The notes under the pieces were generated by a model. It saw only the letters and a list, made by a program, of their open reading frames with translations, was not told the origin of the DNA and did not search any database. 64,000 nucleotides of DNA from Haloarcula rara (lineage in GTDB: Archaea > Halobacteriota > Halobacteria > Halobacteriales > Haloarculaceae): contig NZ_CP119785.1 in NCBI RefSeq assembly GCF_029338235.1, positions 1,984,001 to 2,048,000 of the forward strand, written 5' to 3'. The position numbers were made by a program, and so were the translations under genes. Of the stretch, positions 43,735 to 51,439 are shown piece by piece (the first letter of the stretch is position 1; every line of letters starts with the position of its first letter).

Positions 43735-45293
43735 GTACGCTCCGTGACAACTGGCGTATCGTCCTTCTGGTCGTCCTCCTGCTCGCAAGCACCGTCGCGC
43801 TCTTTGTCCCTGGAGCGCCGCCGGGGACGAGCGCCAACGAGAGCGCCGGCGGCGACCAGCTCACGAACCTCCAGTACGGTATCGACCTCTCCGGTGGCGC
43901 CCGCATCGAGGCGCCTGTCGTCGGGATGACTGCCGAGGGCATCAACGTCTCGGTGAACGACGAGGCCGATGCCCAGCAGGCCATCGCTGACCGGCTGGGT
44001 ATCGACCCGCTCGATGTCGAGGTTCGAGGGGTCGAGGAGCGCGGTGAGAACGGTACTGTCGAGGTGTACAACGAGAACGTCACCGAAGACGAGTTCCGGA
44101 CCGCACTCGAGGACGAGGGGTACCAGCCCACGACTATCCGGGACGGCGTAACGGCCGAGACCCGTGAACGGATGGTCTCCGTTATCGAGGACAAGATATC
44201 CACCTCCGCGCTCAGCGGTGGCCGCGTCCAGGACGTCAACTCGCCCGGCGGCCAGAACTTCATCAGCATCACCGCACCCGGGCGAGACGCTGACGAACTC
44301 ATCGACATCCTCAACGAACGAGGTGTCGTCCGTGTCTATGCCGTCTACCAGAACGACTCCACGGGCAACTGGACCCAGCAAGAGGTCCTCGGCCAAGACG
44401 ACTTCCGTAACATCGGCAACGCACAGGAACAGGACAACCAACCGCAGGTCCCGGTGGTCGTCAGAGATGGTCCGGCCGAGCGGTTCCAGAACGACATGGC
44501 CGAGGCCGGCTTCGGGGGCGGAGCCTCCTGTGGGGTCGACGCGAGTGACCACGACTCCGTCGACACCATCGAAGGGACGTGTCTGGTGACGACGCTCAAC
44601 GGTGAACCCGTGTTCATCGGCGGCGTCCAGCAGAGCCTCGGGCAGTCCTTTGCCGACGGGTCCTTCGCCGACGACCCGTCGTTCGTCATGACGACCACCT
44701 CCATGGCGGAAGCACGAGACCTCCAGCTCTCCCTGCAGGCCGGCCGACTGCCGGCCGACCTCGACTTCGAGTCCGGCACCCAGAACACGCTGTCGCCCGC
44801 ACTCGCGGACCAGTTCCGGACGAACTCCCTCATCACGGGACTGCTCGCGGTGCTCGCGGTCAGTCTGGTGGTGTACGTCCGCTACCGGCGCCGCGAGGTC
44901 GCCCTGCCGATGATCGTCACCGCGCTCTCTGAGGTGTACATCCTGCTTGGCTTCGTCGCGATGGCACAGTACCCGCTCAACCTCTCGCATCTGGCCGGGT
45001 TCATCGCCGTCATCGGGACGGGGGTGGACGACCTCATCATCATCGGTGACGAGATTCTCCAGCAGGGGGAGGTCGGGACAGCCCGCGTGTTCCAGAGTCG
45101 CTTCCGCAAAGCGTTCTGGGTCATCGGCGCGGCCGCGGCGACGACCATCGTCGCGATGGTTCCGCTCGTGGGCTTCCCGCTGGGTGACCTCTCGGGCTTT
45201 GCCATCATCACCATCGTCGGCGTCCTCATCGGTGTGCTGGTCACCCGCCCGGCCTACGGTGACATCCTCCGGAACCTCGTGCTGGACGAGTAA
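43731..45293 (+). CDS. secD: Protein translocase subunit SecD
   Basis: 520 residues. One N-terminal helix, a long extracytoplasmic region with GIDLSGGARIEAPV and a beta-rich P1-like domain, then five C-terminal helices with GTGVDDLIIIGDEILQQG, the conserved channel motif. Together with SecF it forms the archaeal SecDF pair; no SecA or YajC exists in archaea. The next sequence downstream is a partial class I repeat. Confidence 0.96.
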   Translation: MSTLRDNWRIVLLVVLLLASTVALFVPGAPPGTSANESAGGDQLTNLQYGIDLSGGARIEAPVVGMTAEGINVSVNDEADAQQAIADRLGIDPLDVEVRGVEERGENGTVEVYNENVTEDEFRTALEDEGYQPTTIRDGVTAETRERMVSVIEDKISTSALSGGRVQDVNSPGGQNFISITAPGRDADELIDILNERGVVRVYAVYQNDSTGNWTQQEVLGQDDFRNIGNAQEQDNQPQVPVVVRDGPAERFQNDMAEAGFGGGASCGVDASDHDSVDTIEGTCLVTTLNGEPVFIGGVQQSLGQSFADGSFADDPSFVMTTTSMAEARDLQLSLQAGRLPADLDFESGTQNTLSPALADQFRTNSLITGLLAVLAVSLVVYVRYRRREVALPMIVTALSEVYILLGFVAMAQYPLNLSHLAGFIAVIGTGVDDLIIIGDEILQQGEVGTARVFQSRFRKAFWVIGAAAATTIVAMVPLVGFPLGDLSGFAIITIVGVLIGVLVTRPAYGDILRNLVLDE

Positions 45294-45341
45294 CCGACGT
45301 AGCTGCTATCTTTTCGGCCGGTAGTCATCTGACTGCGTACC

Positions 45342-45460
45342 GCCAGAAAGCCCCCGAGCGATGCGGTCGAGGGGCTCGCTGCGCGCCTCGCTCACGTCGT
45401 TCGCTGCGGTGCTTTCGTCGCCCGTCTTCCCGCATCGCTCGGCCCCTTTCAGTCCCGCCC
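45342..45460 (+). repeat. Class I repeat element, truncated copy 2
   Basis: The left half of the cloverleaf element only: GCCAGAAAGCCCC (45342-45354), arm A with stem CCGAGCGATGCGG (45354-45366)/CCGCATCGCTCGG (45430-45442), then GCCCCTTTCAGTCCCGCCC (45442-45460), after which homology stops. Arm A keeps the shared GGGGCTCGCTG and GTGCTTTCGTCGCCCG but has a different, fully paired stem. Lies between convergent secD and rnhB. Confidence 0.8.
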
Positions 45461-45509
45461 GTGGCGGTTGTACAACGGCATACAGTTGTGTCGGTTGGAC
45501 GGTGTGCCT

Positions 45510-46145
45510 TCAGAAGTCCCCGAGCGACGACTGCTCGGCGGCGGCCAGCACGTCCTCGCAGGTGGACCACGACGAGCGGGCACACTCGGGCAGCTCGCCG
45601 TGGCGCTCGACGTAGTCGGCCAGAAACGCCCGCGTGGTGGGGTCGCTGGGGTAGCCCGAGCCCACGTCACCGTGGGCGTCGGCCAACCGTTCGACGTGGC
45701 TGTCGCGGGCCACCTTCGCGAGGATGGAGGCCGCGCCGACCAGCGGGTCGGTCTCGTCGGCGCCGTGTTTGGCGGTGAGCGAAAGCGTCGCGTCGACGCG
45801 GTCGGCCACCCGACGACCGAAGCGCTCGGCGTCGGTGTCGCCGGCGTCCACCAGCCCCGCGAGCCCGTCCGTCGCCACGCCTGAGAGCGCCTCGGCGTGA
45901 GCGGCAACGGTCAGCGTGTTCATGTCCGTCTCGGGGTCGTCGATGCGGGCGACGGGAATCTCCGCGACGGCGACGGCGTCGGCTCCCGCTCGGATGTCGC
46001 CGTCCAGCCGCTCCCGTGTCGCGGGTGCGATACCCTTCGAGTCACCCACGCCGTCGGGCAGTGCGTCGGGCTCGGCTCGCACCGCCGCGGCGAACATCGA
46101 CCCCAGCACGGGCCCTTTGCCGGCCTCGTCGACGCCAAATCGCAT
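45510..46145 (-). CDS. rnhB: Ribonuclease HII
   Basis: 211 residues. Catalytic DEAGKGP in FGVDEAGKGPVLGSM (Lys where bacteria have Arg), DSKGIAPATRERL, and the third/fourth acidic positions in DETDPLVGAASILAKVARD. Removes RNA from RNA-DNA hybrids, including Okazaki primers and misincorporated ribonucleotides. Start at the ATG beginning MRFGVDEAG. Confidence 0.96.
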   Translation of the reverse strand: MRFGVDEAGKGPVLGSMFAAAVRAEPDALPDGVGDSKGIAPATRERLDGDIRAGADAVAVAEIPVARIDDPETDMNTLTVAAHAEALSGVATDGLAGLVDAGDTDAERFGRRVADRVDATLSLTAKHGADETDPLVGAASILAKVARDSHVERLADAHGDVGSGYPSDPTTRAFLADYVERHGELPECARSSWSTCEDVLAAAEQSSLGDF

Positions 46146-46190
46146 GGCTGGTCGGTTCGCGGCGTCGAGTAAAGCCGTTGTGGTCGGCCG

Positions 46191-47471
46191 TTACACGTCC
46201 CGGAAGAACGCCTCGTCGGCGAAGGGCTCGTCCTCGCCCTGGACGTCCACGACGTCCAGCGCCGTCACCACGGCGTCGACGCCCAGCAACCCGCTGAGGC
46301 TCGGTTCGGTGCGACCCTCGTCGCTCGAAATCAGCTCCTTCACGTAGAGGCCGCCCGCGCCGTGGATACGGATGTCTGCGTGGGTCGAATCGACCAGCTC
46401 GCCGCTGGTGGCGTAGACGTCCCGCGTCCGTGTGAGGTCCGCTCGTCGGTGTGCGACGCGCTGGGGCGTCTCCTGGTGGATGGTCGCCCCCTCGAGCTCC
46501 TCGAGGGCGCTCTGGAGGGCCTCGTCGGTGACCGGCTCGCCGAACTCGACGTCCATCCGGTAGGTCTTCGAGGCGTCGAGTTCCTTGACCCGCTCGACCA
46601 TGTCGTGGGTCGCCAGCCGGAGCCCCTCGACCTCGACCTTGCCGTCGGCGAAGTCGTTGATATCCGCTTCCAGTTGCTCGACGTCGACGTCGCGGACGCG
46701 GGGCTCGTCGACCTCGATGACGAACGGGCGCCCGGATTCGAGCATCAGCGCGTCGACGTCCTCGCGGCCGGCGCCGTGGAACGTGCCCGCCTCGCCGTCC
46801 ATGGCCTCGACGACGACGGGCGCCGAGAGCTGTTCGACGCTCTCGTCGTACCGGAAACCGGTTCCGTCACACCCCTCGCAGGGCTGGCCCTGCCAGCGAC
46901 CGGTGCCGTTGCAGTCGTTGCAGGGCCACTTGGTCTGGGGGATATCGCGTTCGAGCTTGCGGTAGCGGCCGTAGACGAACGCGGAGTTGACGTTGACGTC
47001 GACCTCGTCGGTCGACTGGTCCAGCGTGAACTGGACGTCCGGGCGACCGAACTCCACCTCCGCGCCGGTGATATCGCCGATTCGCTTGCCCACTTCCCGA
47101 TTGAGTTCGGTCTTCAGCGCCTCGCCGGCGTCCTCGTCGAGGCCGACGTCCTCCCGGAGCAACGCGTCGTTCTCTTCGAGCAGGGGCGGGACCTTCGTGC
47201 CGACCTGGTACGTGTTGAACTCGTAGCCACGGACGGCGGTGGCGGCCTGTTCGGCCCACCACTCCACTCGTTCGCTCTCTAGTTCACAGACCCAGCAGTC
47301 CTCGGCCGGCTCGAAGGGCTCGTCGTCCTCGAGCGCCAGCGAGACCCGGAGCGCGTGGCCCCGCTCGGCGTTGGCCAGCCCGAAGCTGCGCTCGGCGAAC
47401 AGCCGACCGAGACAGGAATCACAGAGCGGCCCCGTGGCCAGCGCGGCCCGCGCGTCCTCAAATACGGTCAT
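46191..47471 (-). CDS. pus10: tRNA pseudouridine(54/55) synthase Pus10
   Basis: 426 residues from MTVFEDARAALATGPLCDSC. An N-terminal zinc/THUMP-containing region has CDSCLGR and CWVCELE; a second Cys cluster CNDCNGTGRW/CEGCDGTGF occurs mid-protein. The catalytic domain follows, with GREDVDALMLESGRPFVIEV containing the active-site Asp. In archaea Pus10 makes pseudouridine 54 and 55 of tRNA. Divergent from the UppP-like gene. Confidence 0.93.
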   Translation of the reverse strand: MTVFEDARAALATGPLCDSCLGRLFAERSFGLANAERGHALRVSLALEDDEPFEPAEDCWVCELESERVEWWAEQAATAVRGYEFNTYQVGTKVPPLLEENDALLREDVGLDEDAGEALKTELNREVGKRIGDITGAEVEFGRPDVQFTLDQSTDEVDVNVNSAFVYGRYRKLERDIPQTKWPCNDCNGTGRWQGQPCEGCDGTGFRYDESVEQLSAPVVVEAMDGEAGTFHGAGREDVDALMLESGRPFVIEVDEPRVRDVDVEQLEADINDFADGKVEVEGLRLATHDMVERVKELDASKTYRMDVEFGEPVTDEALQSALEELEGATIHQETPQRVAHRRADLTRTRDVYATSGELVDSTHADIRIHGAGGLYVKELISSDEGRTEPSLSGLLGVDAVVTALDVVDVQGEDEPFADEAFFRDV

Positions 47472-47606
47472 TGTCGATGCGAGGAGGGCGGCCGGTAACT
47501 GCGTTTCGACCTCGCCGTCTCGGGTAGCAGCCAAGCGAGTGAGACGGCCTGCAACCGCCCGTCCCGGCTCCGGACCGAACCAATTTTACCCTCGGCTGTC
47601 CGCTGG

Positions 47607-48425
47607 ATGGATATGAACCCCGTCCTCGTCGCCGTCCTGCTGGGTATCCTCCAGGGGATACTGGAGTGGATTCCCGTCTCCAGCGAGGGCGGGGTCGCGC
47701 TCGCTTCGACGGTACTCGGGGGGTTCGCACCCGAGGACGCGACGCGGCTGGCGCTGTTCTTGCACGCCGGGACCGCCGTCGCCGCCATCGCGTACTACCG
47801 CGCGGACGTCGTCGACATCCTCGACTCAGCCCGCGAGCTCACTCGGCGTCCCTTCGCCGACGAGACGGCCGACCTCTCCTTTCTGGCGATAGCGACCCTC
47901 GCCACGGGGCTGACCGGACTGCCGGCGTATCTCCTGCTCGACGCCGCCGTTTCCGGGCTCGAAGGGGGGCTGTTCCTCGCCCTGGTCGGTGGCCTGCTCG
48001 TGTTGACGGGGCTGCTCCAGCGCTTCGCCGTCGCGCTGTCGCTGGGCGAGCGGGCCCGGCCGGACTGGGTCGACGCCGTCTTCGTCGGCGCGCTCCAGGG
48101 CGTGGCCATCCTCCCGGGCGTTTCCCGTTCCGGAACGACCGTCAGCGCGCTCCTGTTGCGCGGGCACGAGGGCGAGTCGTCGCTGCGACTCTCGTTCCTA
48201 CTGTCGATTCCGGCGGCGCTGGGTGCCAACGCTCTGGTGCTGGCCGACGACGGCGTGCCGGCTATCGACCCGCTGAGTGCGGTGGTCGCGCTGGCAGTCA
48301 GCGCGCTCGTCGGCTATCTCACCGTCGACGCTCTGGTCAGACTGGTTCGGCAGGTCCCCTTCTGGACCGTCTGTGTCGTCTTCGGTGGCCTGGGCGTCGT
48401 CGGCGGGTTGCTGGTGGCGCTCTGA
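47607..48425 (+). CDS. uppP: Undecaprenyl/polyprenyl-diphosphatase UppP-like
   Basis: 272 residues with seven to eight helices. The two conserved active-site segments are LEWIPVSSEGG and LPGVSRSGTTV. BacA/UppP enzymes recycle polyprenyl diphosphate; in archaea the lipid is likely dolichol-type, used in protein glycosylation (inference). Two in-frame ATGs are six bases apart: the upstream AATTTTA at 47582 predicts transcription start near 47610, so MNPVLVAV at 47613 may be the real N-terminus. Confidence 0.92.
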   Translation: MDMNPVLVAVLLGILQGILEWIPVSSEGGVALASTVLGGFAPEDATRLALFLHAGTAVAAIAYYRADVVDILDSARELTRRPFADETADLSFLAIATLATGLTGLPAYLLLDAAVSGLEGGLFLALVGGLLVLTGLLQRFAVALSLGERARPDWVDAVFVGALQGVAILPGVSRSGTTVSALLLRGHEGESSLRLSFLLSIPAALGANALVLADDGVPAIDPLSAVVALAVSALVGYLTVDALVRLVRQVPFWTVCVVFGGLGVVGGLLVAL

Positions 48426-48434
48426 GCGGTGGAA

Positions 48435-48442
48435 CTTATATA
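48435..48442 (+). promoter_or_regulatory. TATA box of the first cheF gene
   Basis: CTTATATA lies about 35-40 bases before the cheF ATG at 48476, right after the uppP stop, implying a short leader and transcription separate from uppP. Confidence 0.6.
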
Positions 48443-48475
48443 CGAGTCGGCGACAACTCTGTGACGACAGCGGCT

Positions 48476-49342
48476 ATGAGTGGTGACGAACACAAGATAC
48501 TCGACACGTCCGGCGACTTTCAGTACGTCGTCCGCGGCGGCGAGCCGGTCGCAGACCCCAGATGGCAGTCCTGCCGGCTCATCGTCACCAACAAGCGGCT
48601 CATCCTCGCGACCTCGGACGGCAAGACGCCGATTCCACACTCGAACATCTCCGTGCCCGACGACCCCGAGAGCGCCGTGCCCGAGGAGGTCCCACCCGGT
48701 GCGACGGTGCTCTCGGTCGGCGACAACGTCCTGCTGGTGGACGCGAGCAACGTCGCCGATTTCGCGTTCGAGTACCGACGGGCGACCCTGCAAGGCGAGG
48801 TCATCCTCGCCCGGCATCCCGCCGTCGTCGGCGGGGTCATCCAGGACGACGCCGAGTGGAGCAAGGCCCGGTTCCGACTGGACGACGACGAGGTCCGCCT
48901 GCAGTTCCCGGGCGGCGGGTCGACCGTCTTCGACATCGACGACGTGGGAACCATCGAGACCAGCGAGAGCACCGTGCTGGGCGATACGCGGGCAGTCGTC
49001 GAGGTCGAACACACCGACGAGGAAGGTCGCAGCGTCGAGACCCACTTCTCCGGAATGGCCTACCACACCGACGCGCTGGAGGCACTCTTCGGGGCCGTCG
49101 TCGACGAGCGAGAAGACGACTACGAACTCTCCGAGATGGAGAGCCAGGTGCTGATGGCGCTCTATTCGGGGGTCTCTCCCTTCGAAATGGCCGACTTCGT
49201 CGGCACGACGCCGGACGACGTCGAGGAGATATACCAGAAGCTGCTGGACGTGGGGGCAGTAGACAAGGTCCGGACCCGGACGGAGGTCAGTCTGAACGCC
49301 CAGGGGCGGAATATGGCGAGTGAAGCGATGAGTGGGGAGTAG
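48476..49342 (+). CDS. cheF: Chemotaxis adaptor protein CheF (paralogue 1)
   Basis: 288 residues. The fold resembles the other cheF here: an N-terminal beta-rich domain (WQSCRLIVTNKRLILAT), then a central region (ARHPAVVGGVIQDDAEWSKARFRL) and a C-terminal helical domain with SGVSPFEMADFVGTTPDDVEEIYQKLLDVG that reads like a winged helix. Halobacterium CheF links CheY to the archaellum motor via ArlCDE. No other che or arl genes are near. The stop TAG is part of a class III hairpin repeat. Confidence 0.85.
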   Translation: MSGDEHKILDTSGDFQYVVRGGEPVADPRWQSCRLIVTNKRLILATSDGKTPIPHSNISVPDDPESAVPEEVPPGATVLSVGDNVLLVDASNVADFAFEYRRATLQGEVILARHPAVVGGVIQDDAEWSKARFRLDDDEVRLQFPGGGSTVFDIDDVGTIETSESTVLGDTRAVVEVEHTDEEGRSVETHFSGMAYHTDALEALFGAVVDEREDDYELSEMESQVLMALYSGVSPFEMADFVGTTPDDVEEIYQKLLDVGAVDKVRTRTEVSLNAQGRNMASEAMSGE

Positions 49343-49640
49343 CGAGGAACCGAACGGAGTGAGGTTCCTCGAAACGGAACGGCGACCGGAGGGAGCCGTG
49401 GGGTAGGGAGATACTGACCCCAGGGAGGTATCTCTAGTTGTGAGCGGGGAGGAACGACCCGCGAGCAGAGAGACATCGAGCGGAGCAAGATGTCTCTACA
49501 CGAGCGAGCGGGGAACGCAGTGACCCGCGAGCAGAGAGACATCGAGCGGAGCAAGATGTCTCTACACGAGCGAGCGGGGAACGCAGTGACCCGCGAGCAC
49601 TAGCGTGGTTTGAACGAACGGAGTGAGCGGACCTGGCGGA
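49343..49640. repeat. Class III hairpin array after cheF paralogue 1
   Basis: Begins directly behind the stop codon: GAGGAACC (49344-49351), loop GAACGGAGTGA, GGTTCCTC (49363-49370). Next come GAGATAC/GTATCTC and then GAGACATC/GATGTCTC around GAGCGGAGCAA (49470-49496), the last inside a perfect 66-base tandem duplication (49465-49530 and 49531-49596). The gap to the pilin-like gene (to 49775) ends in AT-rich promoter sequence with GTTAATATT and TATATATAA. No gene is supported within. Confidence 0.8.
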
Positions 49641-49775
49641 GTGCAGGTGGTATTTCGGTCTCGCGTAGACCGGGCGCCCCCTCTCGTCGTGGACCAGTGG
49701 CGATATCTCCGTCCTGATACAGCGGTCCAAATCGTCGGTACTGTTAATATTCGAGACCTGTATATATAATGCAAA

Positions 49776-50723
49776 TTGTCGACACCGAATAACCGTGCTG
49801 TCTCACCAGTCATCGGCACTATTCTGCTCGTCGCGATAGTCGCGGTAATAGCCGCGTTCGGCGGTGCTGCTGTGATGTCGCTCACCGAGGAGCGGGAGCC
49901 GGCACCGGAGGTGAAACTGGAGACGCAGCTGTCCGAGGACGGCTACGGTCACGAACTCGTCCACAGACAGGGAGAGAAGCTCGACGGCGACAAGCTGACG
50001 TTCCGCGGAGCGTCGGACCCAGATGTACTGTCGGGAACGGAACTCGAGGCGAGCGACAGCGTCGGTTTCTATCCACAACAGCGGGAACTGACGCTCGTCT
50101 GGGCCGGCGACCACGGAGCGACCTACGAGCTCGCGACGTTTACTGTGGACCGGACGTTCCCGGCGCCCGACGAGGGCTGTTCGTGGGTCACGAGCGAGTT
50201 CGACGACGAGACGGTGAAAGTCGACAGTATCGTGGTCGACTGTGACGTGACGAACGACAGGGACATCGGGGTGGAAAACGGTGGCGCCATCGTCGGTGAC
50301 GTCACGAGCGAGAACAAAAATGTCGATGTCATCACTGGTGGAACAGTCTACGGAGACGTCGTTGCCAACCACGGAGTGAAAGTCCAAGATGGCGAGGTGA
50401 CCGGTGCGGTGACCGAACGTAACGAGAATATCAAAATCGACAATAGCTCAGTCGGTGGCACTGTCACGGCTGACAACAAAGAGATAGAGGTCATAACCGG
50501 TAGCTCCGTCGACGGCGACCTCGTGGTGAACGCCGACGATATGATAAAAGTCCAGTCGTCGAGTTCGGTCTCCGGTTCGGTGGTCACCGACGGTGACGTG
50601 GACCTCGACGACGCGACTATCGAGGGTGACGTCTACGTGGGTGGCTCTTTCGACTGTGACAACACGACCATCGACGGACAGGACTGTGGCAGCTACACGC
50701 CGAGGGACCCGAGCGACCGGTGA
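49776..50723 (+). CDS. Type IV pilin-like protein with beta-repeat domain
   Basis: 315 residues. Start is a TTG: a stop codon in frame at 49767 leaves no other initiation codon. The N-terminus NRAVSPVIGTILLVAIVAVIAAF is the archaeal pilin/archaellin class III signal, cut by prepilin peptidase just before the hydrophobic helix. Residues about 165-305 are repeats of a Gly-Asp-Val pattern (GGTVYGDVV, GSSVDGDLVV, DATIEGDVYVGG), suggesting a right-handed beta-helix like bactofilin. Likely a surface or pilus-tip protein; partner unknown. Repeats are seen, the fold is inference. Confidence 0.78.
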   Translation: MSTPNNRAVSPVIGTILLVAIVAVIAAFGGAAVMSLTEEREPAPEVKLETQLSEDGYGHELVHRQGEKLDGDKLTFRGASDPDVLSGTELEASDSVGFYPQQRELTLVWAGDHGATYELATFTVDRTFPAPDEGCSWVTSEFDDETVKVDSIVVDCDVTNDRDIGVENGGAIVGDVTSENKNVDVITGGTVYGDVVANHGVKVQDGEVTGAVTERNENIKIDNSSVGGTVTADNKEIEVITGSSVDGDLVVNADDMIKVQSSSSVSGSVVTDGDVDLDDATIEGDVYVGGSFDCDNTTIDGQDCGSYTPRDPSDR

Positions 50724-50737
50724 TTTGACCGGCGCGG

Positions 50738-50974
50738 CTACTCGGCCGCTCGCACCGCCTCCAGCGACCAGAAGAAGCCGAAGTAGGCGACGACGCCACC
50801 GAGCAGCGTCAGGTAGTAGAGCCACTCGGGCCCGCCGGGCAGCAGGTCGAAGACGACGGTGACGACGGTAACCCACGCCAGCGCGAAGACGAAGTCGACG
50901 ACCATCCCGCCACGGTGCTCCTCGACGTGCTCGCCGACGGTTTCGAGCAGCCCTTTCGGCGACGTCATCGCCAT
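50738..50974 (-). CDS. Small membrane protein downstream of uspA
   Basis: 78 residues from MAMTSPKGLLETV (a second ATG two codons later is possible). Two hydrophobic helices, VVDFVFALAWVTVVTVVF and YYLTLLGGVVAYFGFFW. It follows uspA by one base and ends the leftward acs-symporter-uspA run, so it is probably co-transcribed. No recognised family. Confidence 0.65.
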   Translation of the reverse strand: MAMTSPKGLLETVGEHVEEHRGGMVVDFVFALAWVTVVTVVFDLLPGGPEWLYYLTLLGGVVAYFGFFWSLEAVRAAE

Positions 50975-50975
50975 C

Positions 50976-51437
50976 TCACGGCTCCTCGTGTTCGTCGACG
51001 ACGAGGGTGGGGAGGTGGCTCGACCGGAGGACGCGTTCGGTGACGCTCCCCAGCAGGGCCCGCCGGACACCCGAGCGCCCGTGGCTCCCGATGACGATGA
51101 GGTCGATGTCCTCGTTGTCGGCGTAGCTGGTGATTATCTCGTGGGGGGTGCCACCTCGCACCTCCTCGATGACCTCGACGTCGTGGTCGCGGGCCGCGTC
51201 GGCGACGACGCCGGTCGCCTCGGCGGCGTCGGCTTCCACGTCACCCATCTCACCGAAGTTGCCCTGTCTGATACGGTCGAGTTGCTCGGAGCCGAGACTG
51301 TAGGCGAGCCAGTCGGGGTCGACGACGTACAGCGCGTGCACTGTCGCCCCGTACTTCGCGGCGAGGTCAACAGCGTGCTCGACCGCGACGTTTGCCGTTT
51401 TGCTTCCGTCCGTCGGGATGAGGATGTTCTCGTACAT
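50976..51437 (-). CDS. Universal stress protein, UspA family
   Basis: 153 residues of the Usp Rossmann-like fold: MYENILIPTDGSKTANVAVEHA at the start and the ATP-binding loop GSHGRSGVRRALLGSVTERVLR near the end (G-2x-G-9x-G-S/T). ATP-binding members regulate transporters and stress states. It follows the symporter by two bases, a common haloarchaeal pairing of UspA with a solute carrier. Confidence 0.93.
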   Translation of the reverse strand: MYENILIPTDGSKTANVAVEHAVDLAAKYGATVHALYVVDPDWLAYSLGSEQLDRIRQGNFGEMGDVEADAAEATGVVADAARDHDVEVIEEVRGGTPHEIITSYADNEDIDLIVIGSHGRSGVRRALLGSVTERVLRSSHLPTLVVDEHEEP

Positions 51438-51439
51438 TG

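Noticed and set aside
49465..49596. Possible CRISPR array
   Set aside because: Only two identical adjacent units without spacers and no cas genes in the window.
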